This document shows, piece after piece, positions 18,177 to 26,011 of a DNA stretch of 64,000 nucleotides. The translations under genes were made by a program, and so were the position numbers. The notes beneath the pieces were generated by a model. It was not told the DNA's origin. It searched no databases and saw only the letters and a list, made by a program, of their open reading frames with translations. Every line of letters starts with the position of its first letter. The first letter of the stretch is position 1. Location: NCBI RefSeq assembly GCF_000379085.1, contig NZ_KB905379.1:579615-643614 (forward strand), in the 5' to 3' direction. This stretch comes from Halomicrobium katesii DSM 19301. GTDB lineage: Archaea; Halobacteriota; Halobacteria; Halobacteriales; Haloarculaceae.

Positions 18177-18605
18177 TCAGTCGTCGCCGAAGGCGTCGAT
18201 CGCGCGTCCGACGAGCCAGCCCAGCGCGAGGAGAGCCGCCACCAGAGCCGCCGTTGGGACCGGGCGAGCCCGTCCCTCGCGGACGAGTGCCGCGGCCAGT
18301 CCCGCAGGTCGCAGCGTCGTCGGCGACCCACCGACAGTCGTCGCGATCGGGCCGTCGGCGCTGGGGCCGGTAGTGGCGACGACGGCGTCGTGGACCGCCA
18401 CGTCGACGGCCAGATCGGTCGTCGAGAGGAGCCTGCCGACGCCGCCTTCCGGCAGCGAATCGCGCAACGCCAGCGCCGCCGGGAGCGTCGGTGCGTCGAC
18501 GACGAGCCGGTTCCCGCGATCACGGACGCGGTACTCGCGGCCGTCGACGGTCAGCGTCAGTTCCGCGTCGACCGACAGCGGCGGGAACCGATCAGTCCTG
18601 CTCAC
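18177..18605 (-). CDS. Small tail-anchored haloarchaeal protein
   Basis: 142 residues from a GTG at 18605 that overlaps the upstream gene by 14 bases; an earlier in-frame start at 18635 would extend it by ten. Beta-rich N-terminal part (ELTLTVDGREYRVRD) followed by a Gly/Ser/Pro region and one C-terminal hydrophobic helix (about 114-135) ending VGRAIDAFGDD. Such topology predicts a cytoplasmic protein anchored by its tail. The C-terminal VGRAI pattern resembles the IGRAL of the protein at 18876-19115, two genes upstream. Function is unknown. Confidence 0.65.
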   Translation of the reverse strand: MSRTDRFPPLSVDAELTLTVDGREYRVRDRGNRLVVDAPTLPAALALRDSLPEGGVGRLLSTTDLAVDVAVHDAVVATTGPSADGPIATTVGGSPTTLRPAGLAAALVREGRARPVPTAALVAALLALGWLVGRAIDAFGDD

Positions 18606-18822
18606 GGGTCGTGACCCGCAGCGTCCCGTCGACACGCCAGTGGGCGTGGTCGGCGTCGTCGCCGGTGCCGCTCGGCACGTCGACTTCCATGTCTTCGAAC
18701 TCGTAGGTGATCTCGGCGTTGCGACCGGTCAGGCGGTCGTAGAGGCTGATCGCGAGGTCGGGCCACGTCGTCGTTTCGTCGATGCGTTCTTCCGGAGTGT
18801 CTGTTTGACTCACAGACGACAT
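18592..18822 (-). CDS. Small acidic soluble protein
   Basis: 76 residues from the ATG at 18822, close behind a TATA-like ATTTAAGTA on the minus strand (about 18835-18844), so a very short leader is expected. Acidic, with a beta-strand pattern ITYEFEDMEVDVP and GTLRVTT near the C-terminus and no membrane segment. It overlaps the following tail-anchored protein by 14 bases. I do not recognise the family; conservation beyond the genus is unknown to me. Confidence 0.6.
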   Translation of the reverse strand: MSSVSQTDTPEERIDETTTWPDLAISLYDRLTGRNAEITYEFEDMEVDVPSGTGDDADHAHWRVDGTLRVTTREQD

Positions 18823-18875
18823 GTTCTCACCGAAACTACTTAAATGAATGACCAAACGGTAGCGAAGTCGACCGA

Positions 18876-19115
18876 TCAGACCAGGTCGTCGACCGCTGAT
18901 CCGGACTCACCGCTCCCCGAGAGCGCGCGTCCGATCAGCGTCGCGACGGCAGCGACGGCGAGCGCGAACGCGAGCAATCTGCCGAGCGAGCGACCGTCGT
19001 CGGGGTCGTCTGCTGTCTCGTCGTTCGAGTCCGACTGATCGGCACCGCTATAGGGCGCGTTGTTGGTGATCGTCGCGTCGTCGAGATGGAGTTCGAGGAA
19101 GGTGAACTCGGTCAT
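18876..19115 (-). CDS. Small tail-anchored haloarchaeal protein
   Basis: 79 residues. A short beta-rich start (TEFTFLELHLDDATI) is followed by a very acidic linker of about 18 residues and one hydrophobic helix (about 46-65) leading into IGRALSGSGESGS. The arrangement is a compact version of the protein at 18177-18605. It lies 53 bases before the acidic soluble gene in the same direction. A tail-anchored role at the cytoplasmic membrane is inferred; function is unknown. Confidence 0.6.
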   Translation of the reverse strand: MTEFTFLELHLDDATITNNAPYSGADQSDSNDETADDPDDGRSLGRLLAFALAVAAVATLIGRALSGSGESGSAVDDLV

Positions 19116-19172
19116 GGCGGCGTTTCGAGCGGTCGGTACTTATCGCTTCGCCTGCAGCTCTCGGCAAGATAC

Positions 19173-20261
19173 ATGACGGATGCCGGCGAACGCCCGGTCA
19201 TGGACGAGGACCGGCGCAGGTTTCTCGACGAACTGCTCTCGACCGCGACGCCCTCCGGCTACGAGACGGCGGGCCAGCGAGTCTGGATCGACTACGTGGA
19301 ATCGTACGCCGACGAGGTGAGGGTCGACGACTACGGCAACGCCGTCGCAGTGCTGCAGGGAAGCGGTGACGCCGAGGTCGCGCTGGCGGGCCACGGCGAC
19401 GAGATCGGCTTCATCGTCCGGGACGTGACCGACGACGGCTTCCTGCGGATCGACCGCATCGGCGGCTCGGACAGCACCGTCTCGCGGGGCCAGCACGTCA
19501 CCGTCCACACCGACGACGGCCCGATCGACGGCGTCGTCGGACAGACGGCGATCCACCTGCGAAACGGCGAGGACGACGACGTTCCCGGGATCAACGAACA
19601 ACACGTCGACATCGGGGCCGAGGACGGCGACGAGGCCGAGGAACTGGTCTCGCGTGGCGACCCGATCACCTTCGAGCAGACGATCAGCGAACTGCAGAAC
19701 GGCTACCTCTCGGCCCGCGGGATGGACAACCGAATCGGCATCTGGGCCGCCGCGGAGGGACTCCGACGGGCCGCAGAGGCCGGAACCGACGCGACGGTCT
19801 ACGCCGTCTCGACGGTCCAGGAGGAAGTGGGCGTCCAGGGCGCGAAGATGGTCGGCTTCGATCTCGATCCGGACGCCGCGATCGCCGTGGACGTGACCCA
19901 CGCGACCGATCAGCCGGACTCGCCGGGCAAGCGCTCCAGCGGCGTCGCGCTCGGCGACGGCCCGGTGATCGCCCGCGGCAGCGCGAACCACCCCGCGCTG
20001 GTCGACGCGGTCAGAGACACCGCCGAGAGCGAGGACATCGACGTGCAGCTGCAGGCGACCGGCAACCGAACCGGCACCGACGCCGACGCCTTCTACACGT
20101 CGCGCGGCGGAATCCCGTCGCTCAACGTCGGCCTCCCCAACCGCTACATGCACACCCCCGTCGAGGTGATCGACCCGGCAGACCTCGAAGCCGTGGCAGA
20201 CCTCCTGGCCGGCTTCGCGGCCCAGGCCGACGCGCTCGCACCGTTCAGCGTCGACCTGTGA
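19173..20261 (+). CDS. M42-family metallo-aminopeptidase
   Basis: 362 residues from the ATG at 19173; the ATG at 19200 is an alternative that gives 353 residues and starts MDEDRRRFL. Metal and catalytic residues of the M42 fold are present: H74 and D76 in GHGDEIGF, D185 in GMDNRIG, E217-E218 in VQEEVGVQG, D240, and the C-terminal His in MHTPVEV. A proline-free insertion of acidic residues near 130-165 is a halophile feature. These form large tetrahedral complexes that trim peptides released by the proteasome. Single gene, 46 bases before the lsm promoter region. Confidence 0.88.
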   Translation: MTDAGERPVMDEDRRRFLDELLSTATPSGYETAGQRVWIDYVESYADEVRVDDYGNAVAVLQGSGDAEVALAGHGDEIGFIVRDVTDDGFLRIDRIGGSDSTVSRGQHVTVHTDDGPIDGVVGQTAIHLRNGEDDDVPGINEQHVDIGAEDGDEAEELVSRGDPITFEQTISELQNGYLSARGMDNRIGIWAAAEGLRRAAEAGTDATVYAVSTVQEEVGVQGAKMVGFDLDPDAAIAVDVTHATDQPDSPGKRSSGVALGDGPVIARGSANHPALVDAVRDTAESEDIDVQLQATGNRTGTDADAFYTSRGGIPSLNVGLPNRYMHTPVEVIDPADLEAVADLLAGFAAQADALAPFSVDL

Positions 20262-20275
20262 GTCCGCAAGCGGTA

Positions 20276-20283
20276 CGTTTATA
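20276..20283 (+). promoter_or_regulatory. TATA box of the lsm-rpl37e operon
   Basis: GTTTATAC lies about 26-30 bases before the lsm ATG at 20308, the spacing expected for an archaeal TATA box with a transcript that has almost no leader. Confidence 0.6.
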
Positions 20284-20307
20284 CACTCGTCGCCAGCCCG
20301 TTGGGGT

Positions 20308-20490
20308 ATGAGTGGACGACCGCTCGACGTGCTCGAGGCGTCACTGGGCGAGACAGTCACCGTACATCTCAAGGGCGGCGAGCTGTACGAAGGTGAGCTC
20401 TCGGGCTACGATCAGCACATGAATCTCGTCATCGAAGACGAAGACACAACGATTATACGCGGCGACAACGTCGTCTCCATCAAACCATGA
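20308..20490 (+). CDS. lsm: Lsm (Sm-like archaeal protein), RNA-binding
   Basis: 60 residues, the compact haloarchaeal form. Sm1 motif covers [19 protein letters not shown] (about 17-35) and the Sm2 motif is [10 protein letters not shown] near the C-terminus. Lsm forms heptameric rings that bind U-rich small RNAs and tRNA-derived RNAs and acts in RNA metabolism. The stop overlaps the start of rpl37e (ATGA), an arrangement known in Haloferax volcanii where the two genes are co-transcribed. Complete and typical. Confidence 0.93.
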   Translation: MSGRPLDVLEASLGETVTVHLKGGELYEGELSGYDQHMNLVIEDEDTTIIRGDNVVSIKP

Positions 20491-20660
20491 CTGGTGCAGG
20501 AACTCCGAGCCAGGGTAAGAAGAACACCACGACGCACACGAAGTGTCGTCGGTGCGGCGAAAAGTCCTATCATACAAAGAAGAAAGTCTGTTCGGCGTGT
20601 GGCTTCGGTAACTCGGCCAAACGCCGCGACTACGAGTGGCAGAGCAAATCCGGCGAATAA
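20487..20660 (+). CDS. rpl37e: Ribosomal protein L37e (eL37)
   Basis: 57 residues, too short for many gene finders. The zinc ribbon is C-x2-C at about 20-23 (CRRC) and C-x2-C at about 35-38 (CSAC), flanked by the basic TKKKV and [10 protein letters not shown] segments. It binds 23S rRNA in the large subunit. Translation is coupled to lsm by the four-base overlap, and purF begins only seven bases after its stop, so an lsm-rpl37e-purF transcript is likely. Confidence 0.93.
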   Translation: MTGAGTPSQGKKNTTTHTKCRRCGEKSYHTKKKVCSACGFGNSAKRRDYEWQSKSGE

Positions 20661-20666
20661 CACAAC

Positions 20667-22109
20667 ATGCACGAAAAGTGCGGCGTCGTCGGCATCGCAC
20701 TCCAAGACCGTGACGCCGCCCGCCCGCTTTACTACTCTCTCTACGCTCTCCAGCACCGCGGCCAGGAGTCGGCCGGCATCGTCACCCACGACGGCTTCCA
20801 GCAACACAGCCACGTCGAGATGGGACTGGTCGGCGACGTGTTCGACCCCGACGATCTGGCGTCGCTGAACGGCTCGAACGGGATCGGGCACGTTCGCTAT
20901 CCGACGGCCGGCAGCGTCGATTCGTGCTGTGCGCAGCCCTTTTCGGTCTCGTTCAAGTCGGGTTCGCTGGGACTGTCCCACAACGGGAACCTCGTCAACG
21001 CCGACGAGATCCGCGACGAACTCGCGAATCTCGGTCACGCCTTCACGAGTGACGGCGACACGGAGGTCATCGCCCACGATCTGGCCCGGAACCTCCTCGA
21101 AGCCGACCTCGTCCGCGCGGTCAAGCGGACGATGTCTCGGATCCACGGCTCCTACGCCCTGACGATCTCTCACGACGACACCGTCATGGGCGTTCGTGAC
21201 CCGGAGGGCAACCGACCGCTGTGCATCGGCAAGCTCGACGACGGCTACGTCCTCACCTCCGAGTCGGCCGCCATCGACACGCTCGACGGCGAGCTGATCA
21301 GAGACGTCAAACCCGGCGAGCTGGTCGTGCTCCACGACGACGGCACCGGCTTCGACAGCTACCAGCTCGTCGAACAGGAGAACACGGCCCACTGCTTCTT
21401 CGAACACGTCTACTTCGCGCGGCCGGACTCGACCATCGACGACAATCTGGTCTACGAAGTGCGCCGAGAGCTGGGCCGACAGCTCTGGGACGAGTCCGGC
21501 GTCGACAGCGACGTCGTCCTCCCGGTACCCGACTCCGGGCGCGCCTTCGCCTCCGGCTACGCCGAGGCGGCCCAGGAGAGCGGCGCAGACATCGAGTTCG
21601 CCGAGGGGCTGATGAAAAACCGGTACGTCGGCCGGACGTTCATCATGCCGACTCAGGACGAGCGCGAGCGGGCAGTGCGGCTCAAGCTGAACCCGATCAA
21701 GTCGACGATCGAGGGCAAGACCGTCACCATCATCGACGACTCGATCGTCCGCGGGACGACCTCGACGCAGCTGATCGAGCTGCTGAAAGACGCAGGCGCG
21801 GAGGAGGTCCACGTCCGCATCGGTGCCCCGGCGATCATCTCGCCGTGTTACATGGGCATCGACATGGCGACCCGCGACGAGCTGATCGCGGCCGACCGGT
21901 CCACCGAGGAGATCCGCGACGAGATCCAGGCCGACTCGCTGTCGTATCTCTCGGTCGAGGCCATCGCACAGAGCCTCGACAAGGGTCAGGGCGAGCTGTG
22001 TCTGGGCTGTGTCACCGGCGAGTACCCCTACGACATCGAGGGCGAGGAGACCGACCGCGACGTCGACCGGCCCGTCATCGGCGACCAGACGATGGAAGCC
22101 GACGACTGA
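20667..22109 (+). CDS. purF: Amidophosphoribosyltransferase
   Basis: 480 residues. It transfers the amide of glutamine to PRPP, giving phosphoribosylamine, the first committed step of purine synthesis. The N-terminal glutaminase begins MHEKCGVVGI, so Cys5 becomes the N-terminal nucleophile after removal of four residues. The PRPP-binding loop reads TIIDDSIVRGTTS (about 354-366). Late Cys residues (CLGCVTGEYP) suit the iron-sulfur or regulatory form found in Bacillus-type enzymes. Six bases separate it from rpl37e. All key residues are present. Confidence 0.95.
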   Translation: MHEKCGVVGIALQDRDAARPLYYSLYALQHRGQESAGIVTHDGFQQHSHVEMGLVGDVFDPDDLASLNGSNGIGHVRYPTAGSVDSCCAQPFSVSFKSGSLGLSHNGNLVNADEIRDELANLGHAFTSDGDTEVIAHDLARNLLEADLVRAVKRTMSRIHGSYALTISHDDTVMGVRDPEGNRPLCIGKLDDGYVLTSESAAIDTLDGELIRDVKPGELVVLHDDGTGFDSYQLVEQENTAHCFFEHVYFARPDSTIDDNLVYEVRRELGRQLWDESGVDSDVVLPVPDSGRAFASGYAEAAQESGADIEFAEGLMKNRYVGRTFIMPTQDERERAVRLKLNPIKSTIEGKTVTIIDDSIVRGTTSTQLIELLKDAGAEEVHVRIGAPAIISPCYMGIDMATRDELIAADRSTEEIRDEIQADSLSYLSVEAIAQSLDKGQGELCLGCVTGEYPYDIEGEETDRDVDRPVIGDQTMEADD

Positions 22110-22134
22110 GCCGCACGATCTTCTGCCGACCGTA

Positions 22135-22701
22135 TCAGAACAGCCAGTACAGCAACACGTAGACGACGATGCCGAGCGCGAAGGAGACCAGCCACAGTCC
22201 GGCGGCAGCCCTGCCGACGCGCGGGTGTGGCGTGTTCGGGAGTTCAGCGATGGGATAGCTGTACGCCAGCAAGAGCGCGTAGTACACCAGCGGGATGCAG
22301 ACGATCGCGAGCAGAATGTGGACGGCCAGTACCGGGAAGTAGACGTACGTCTCGATCCAGGCCGGCGCGCTCTCGGGGAAGCCGGTCGGGCCGAGCAGCG
22401 AGACGCGGTACAGATAGAGGGCGAGAAAGGCGACGAACAGCGCGAACGTCGTCGCCATCAGCCGCTTGTGGCGTCGAATGTCGCCACGCTTGACCGCACG
22501 GACGCCGACGACGATCGTCCCGATCGCGGTCGCGCTGATCGCCGCGTTGGCGTGGGGAATCGCTGCCAGGACGGCGTCGGGCGCTGCGGGCAGCGCCGTC
22601 GCGGGACCCACCCGCAAGACGGCACCGAAGACGAGCGCGAGCGAGACGATCGTGAGGAGAGTCGTCAGGACCCCGGTACGCTCTCGGACCAGTCGTTCCA
22701 T
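22135..22701 (-). CDS. DUF420 membrane protein
   Basis: 188 residues with five hydrophobic helices. The pattern IPHANAAISATAI, KRGDIRRHKRLMATTF and VHILLAIVCIPLVYY, with conserved His residues in helices, is that of DUF420, a family often located beside cytochrome oxidase assembly genes and proposed to assist haem-copper oxidase maturation. No oxidase genes are nearby here. It is convergent with purF, with 25 bases between stops. Function is inferred from family context elsewhere. Confidence 0.8.
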   Translation of the reverse strand: MERLVRERTGVLTTLLTIVSLALVFGAVLRVGPATALPAAPDAVLAAIPHANAAISATAIGTIVVGVRAVKRGDIRRHKRLMATTFALFVAFLALYLYRVSLLGPTGFPESAPAWIETYVYFPVLAVHILLAIVCIPLVYYALLLAYSYPIAELPNTPHPRVGRAAAGLWLVSFALGIVVYVLLYWLF

Positions 22702-22783
22702 AGGCGGAGGTTAGTCCGCGCGGACAAGGCGGTTGCGTTCGTGGAACGCCACGGCTTTGGGACGCCCCCACGGAGAGACCGAC

Positions 22784-23239
22784 ATGCTCGAAGCCGGAGA
22801 CACTGCCCCGACGTTCGAACTGCCAGACCAGGACGGCGAGACCGTAGCGCTCTCGGAGTACGAGGGCCAGCGCGTCGTCCTCTACTTCTACCCCCGAGCC
22901 GACACGCCGGGCTGTACGAAAGAAGCCTGTGGCTTCCGCGACGAGTGGGACGCGTTCGCGGATCGAAGCGTCGCCGTCTTGGGAGTCAGCGACGACCCGG
23001 TCGACGACCTGGCGGCCTTCGCGGCGGAGTACGACCTCCCGTTCACGCTCCTGTCGGACGAGGACGGCGCTGTCGCCGCCCGGTACGACTCCTACGGAGA
23101 GAAGAACATGTTCGGAAACACCTTCGACGGCGTCTTCCGAAACACGTACGTGATCGACCCCGACGGCGTGATCGAACGCGTCTACGAGGGCGTCTCCCCC
23201 GAGGACCACGCCGAGGAGATTCTGGCCGACCTGAACTGA
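22784..23239 (+). CDS. bcp: Peroxiredoxin of the Bcp/PrxQ type
   Basis: 151 residues from the ATG at 22784. Thiol peroxidase that reduces hydrogen peroxide and organic peroxides using thioredoxin. Peroxidatic Cys44 and resolving Cys49 lie in the PGCTKEAC motif of the atypical two-Cys PrxQ class, preceded by YFYPRADT. The C-terminal region with FGNTFDGVFRNTYVIDPDG is complete. Monocistronic; the longer frame upstream is unlikely to be translated because MLEAGDTAP is the family N-terminus. Confidence 0.93.
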   Translation: MLEAGDTAPTFELPDQDGETVALSEYEGQRVVLYFYPRADTPGCTKEACGFRDEWDAFADRSVAVLGVSDDPVDDLAAFAAEYDLPFTLLSDEDGAVAARYDSYGEKNMFGNTFDGVFRNTYVIDPDGVIERVYEGVSPEDHAEEILADLN

Positions 23240-23315
23240 CGCGGCCGATCGGTCCCACGTCCCACGACACCGTGTCACAATAACACACAAATTCGAGGGG
23301 CGACCACCGTCGTCC

Positions 23316-24038
23316 ATGTCCGACGCGTTCGGCCGCGCGATCCGCGACCACCACCGAGGAGAGCGGTCGGCTCCCCTGCTCGTGAGAGACGGCGACGACA
23401 CCGAACACCATCCCATCGAGCAGTTCTACTTCGAGGACTTCGACGGCGAGGGCCACGGCGAGTGGCTCGAATCCTGGCTCGACGGCCCGCTGCTCGATCT
23501 CGGCGCGGGCACCGGCCGACACGCGCTGTACTTCCAGGAGCGATTCGAGACAGTCGCCATCGACCCAAGCGACGCGCTCGTCGAGACCATGCGCGAGCGA
23601 GGCGTCGAGGACGCCCACCGGGGCGACATGTTCGACCTGCGCCCGCAGTTCGAGCGCGACCGCTTCCAGTCGGCGCTGGCTATCGGCACGCAGATTTGTC
23701 TCGCGGGCTCGATGGACGGACTCCGGCAGCTTCTCGCCGATCTGGCCCACGTCACGACGGCGGACGCGACCGCCGTCGTCCACAGCTACGATCCGGCCGC
23801 CGAGGGGGTCGAAGAGCTCGTCGGCTACCGAGCGGACCCGACGCCGGGACTCGCTCATCGGGTGATGACCTTCGAGTACGAGGGCGAGACGAGCGAGATT
23901 CTGCAGTTTCGACTGTTCGGCCCGGAGCGACTGCGAGAAGCGACGGTCCCGACCCCCTGGAGCGTCGAAGACGTGGTCCGGCCCGGCTGGGACGGGAGCT
24001 ACCGTGCGGCCCTCGCGAAGACGGGTCGGAGATCGTGA
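23316..24038 (+). CDS. Class I SAM-dependent methyltransferase
   Basis: 240 residues. Motif I is LLDLGAGTGRHA (59-70), and the acidic residue of motif II lies in VAIDPSD. The region after it is a typical Rossmann methyltransferase fold with GDMFDLRP as motif III region. No substrate-specific domain is recognisable; small-molecule methylation is most likely. Stands alone, 76 bases after the peroxiredoxin gene. Reliable as a methyltransferase, open as to substrate. Confidence 0.82.
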   Translation: MSDAFGRAIRDHHRGERSAPLLVRDGDDTEHHPIEQFYFEDFDGEGHGEWLESWLDGPLLDLGAGTGRHALYFQERFETVAIDPSDALVETMRERGVEDAHRGDMFDLRPQFERDRFQSALAIGTQICLAGSMDGLRQLLADLAHVTTADATAVVHSYDPAAEGVEELVGYRADPTPGLAHRVMTFEYEGETSEILQFRLFGPERLREATVPTPWSVEDVVRPGWDGSYRAALAKTGRRS

Positions 24039-24050
24039 CGGACGACGATA

Positions 24051-24320
24051 TCAGAGCCGCCCGGTCCAGCCACACTCGGTGCAACTGCACAGGCCCTGTC
24101 CATTGACTGTCGCGGCCGAGCAGATCGGACACGCTGCAGTCGACTGGCCCCCGTCGGCGATGGCCCGCCCGGCCCTCATCGGCGTCTCGGCCGTCGCGGG
24201 CAGCTCCGGGTGGCAGTCGGGACAGACCCACTCGATACGCCGGTGGGTCATCGATTCGGCGTGTGTGCGGTGTCGCCACACTTCGCGGACTTCGCCGTCG
24301 CAGCTGTCACACTGTACCAT
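24051..24320 (-). CDS. Multi-knuckle zinc-finger protein
   Basis: 89 residues from the ATG at 24320, chosen because MVQCDSC is a natural start and the upstream extension has no support. Four Cys pairs are seen: CDSC (4-7), CPDC (about 33-36), CPIC (about 64-67) and CTEC near the C-terminus, which can form two zinc ribbons. Haloarchaeal genomes hold many such small zinc proteins. The protein may bind nucleic acid or act as an adaptor; nothing more can be said. It is convergent with the methyltransferase gene, 12 bases apart. Confidence 0.6.
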   Translation of the reverse strand: MVQCDSCDGEVREVWRHRTHAESMTHRRIEWVCPDCHPELPATAETPMRAGRAIADGGQSTAACPICSAATVNGQGLCSCTECGWTGRL

Positions 24321-24501
24321 GTTATTTGTACACACGAAACAGTCGCTAAAACCCGTTTCCCTAATTGTGGTCTCGTACATCTATACACCTTATACAACTA
24401 TTTATCCCGATAGCTACGCGATATAGTGGATGTATAGTGAATTCTTCTCTTTCTCGATGGTCAAAAGCACAGACTTTCTGGCCCTGTAAATCACGCTCAC
24501 C

Positions 24502-24509
24502 GTTTAAGT
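24502..24509 (+). promoter_or_regulatory. TATA box before the membrane protein at 24533
   Basis: GTTTAAGT lies about 25-30 bases before the GTG at 24533. This spacing predicts a leaderless transcript and supports the GTG start over the in-frame GTG at 24521. The 200 bases upstream are AT-rich and hold no gene. Confidence 0.5.
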
Positions 24510-24532
24510 CCCGTCCGGGAGTGGATCCGGTC

Positions 24533-25261
24533 GTGACCCTCCAGATAGGAACTGCACTCGGCCGCGGGAGCCGACGTGCGCTGTCGACGAGTGGTATCGT
24601 CCTGATGGTACTGACCATCGCGTATCAACTGGTGTTCGTCGGCTCGATCAACACGGCCGTCGCCGGGATGTTGCCGGACACGGCCCAACAGGGACAGATC
24701 GGGCTGACGCTGCCGATCTCGACGAGCGTCTCCGGGTTGCTGGCAGTGGTCTCGATCCTGTTCGGAACGTACGTCCTCCTCGTCGCGACGCGGCTCTTGG
24801 TCCGGGATCCCGGCGAGCTGTCGTCGCTCCCGAGCGAGCTGTTCACCCACCGCGTCGGCCGAGCACTGGTCGCCGCCGTGGTCGCGAACGTCGTCGTCTC
24901 GATCGCCGTCACGCTGGGTCTGATCGCGCTCGTGATCCCCGGTCTCTTCCTGTCGGTGAGCTTCACCTTCGTCTTCTTCGCGATCGGCGCAGAAGATCAG
25001 GGGCCGATCGACGCGCTTCGACGGAGCTGGGACCTGGCGACGGGCAGCCGCTGGCGGCTGTTCGGACTCGTCTTGATCGTCGGGATCGTCGCGGGCGCGG
25101 TCGGCGGTCTGAGTTCCCTCTTCGCGATAGCTGGCCCGGTCGTCGGACAGATCGTGATCCTATCGATCATTTCCATCGTCACGATCGTCAACTACGGGAT
25201 CCTGGCCGACGCGTTCGTCCAGCTCCGATCGGACGCCGAGTCCGAGCCGAAAATTCAGTAG
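24533..25261 (+). CDS. Polytopic membrane protein (GlpQ-membrane-domain-like fold)
   Basis: 242 residues from the GTG at 24533, which fits the TATA box at 24502. Six hydrophobic segments are visible, with a Gly-rich pair of helices around ALVIPGLFLSVSFTF and a motif DQGPIDALRRSWDLATGSRWR (about 158-178) between the fourth and fifth. This last motif recurs in haloarchaeal membrane proteins resembling the membrane domain of glycerophosphodiester phosphodiesterases. No catalytic domain is present. The next gene begins five bases after the stop, so it is co-transcribed with the HD protein. Confidence 0.7.
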   Translation: MTLQIGTALGRGSRRALSTSGIVLMVLTIAYQLVFVGSINTAVAGMLPDTAQQGQIGLTLPISTSVSGLLAVVSILFGTYVLLVATRLLVRDPGELSSLPSELFTHRVGRALVAAVVANVVVSIAVTLGLIALVIPGLFLSVSFTFVFFAIGAEDQGPIDALRRSWDLATGSRWRLFGLVLIVGIVAGAVGGLSSLFAIAGPVVGQIVILSIISIVTIVNYGILADAFVQLRSDAESEPKIQ

Positions 25262-25266
25262 GCGGA

Positions 25267-25791
25267 GTGCGAGAGCGGGGGGCCATCCAGTATCTGGTCC
25301 ACTCGTTCGAATCTTCGGGCAACAACCCGAAGCCGGTGATCCTCCACAGCACGCGAGTGGGCATGGAGCTGTACGACAGAGGGTACGAGCAGGACATCGT
25401 CGTCGCCGGGTTCCTCCACGATCCCGTAGAGGACACGGCCGTGACGGAAGCCGAGATCCGTTCGCGGTTCGGCGACGAGGTCGCGAACGTCGTGGCAGCC
25501 ACCACTTTTGACGAGGACATCGACGACTATCTTGACCGACACCTGGATATCTACGAGCGATGCTTCGCGCTGGGACGGCCTGCGGTGGCCGTCAAGGCCG
25601 CAGACGTTCTGGACAACAGCGACTACTACGCTCTGGGTGACTCCGATACCCTCAAACGGGATGTACTCGAGAAGATGGCGTGCTTCGTCGAACACTCGGA
25701 GCCGTACATCGGGGACGAAGAGCTCTATCACGATCTCGGAAACAAGTTTCCCGTCGTGAAAGAACGGGTCGAGCAGAGTATGACGGAGTGA
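25267..25791 (+). CDS. Single-domain HD protein, RelA/SpoT hydrolase-like
   Basis: 174 residues from a GTG at 25267, five bases after the previous stop. The HD hydrolase residues are H27, H51-D52, E55-D56 and D113, in the contexts LHSTRVG, FLHDPVEDT and VKAADVLDN, which are close to the (p)ppGpp hydrolase domain of SpoT and to MESH1. There is no synthetase, TGS or ACT domain. The family hydrolyses the 3'-pyrophosphate of ppGpp or related nucleotides such as NADPH. Most haloarchaea lack a RelA synthetase, so the physiological substrate is open. The coupled membrane protein may localise it. Confidence 0.78.
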   Translation: MRERGAIQYLVHSFESSGNNPKPVILHSTRVGMELYDRGYEQDIVVAGFLHDPVEDTAVTEAEIRSRFGDEVANVVAATTFDEDIDDYLDRHLDIYERCFALGRPAVAVKAADVLDNSDYYALGDSDTLKRDVLEKMACFVEHSEPYIGDEELYHDLGNKFPVVKERVEQSMTE

Positions 25792-26011
25792 GCGTCGGTC
25801 CGTTGAGATCCAATCTGCCAGGCACGATAGAGAACAAAACAGCCGAGAGACGGGTACTACGTATTGGACGGTCGCATTCGTGCGACCGAGCGGTCCGGAG
25901 GACCCGGCAGGTCGCACGATTCACTCGACCGAGCGGAGCGAGGGAGAGCCTTTTTCATGAGCGTTTTTGCCGCGAGAGGTGCGCGTCAGCGCACCCGATC
26001 GGGAAAAACGT
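25792..26011. other. Structured intergenic stretch between HD gene and cdc48
   Basis: No convincing gene. It holds a perfect seven-base-pair hairpin GGTCGCA-TTCG-TGCGACC at about 25868-25885 with a UUCG tetraloop, a direct echo of ACCGAGCGG, and near 25970-26010 a hairpin GTGCGC...GCGCAC bracketed by CGTTTTT and AAAAACG. The second hairpin can serve transcription ends from both sides. Confidence 0.45.
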
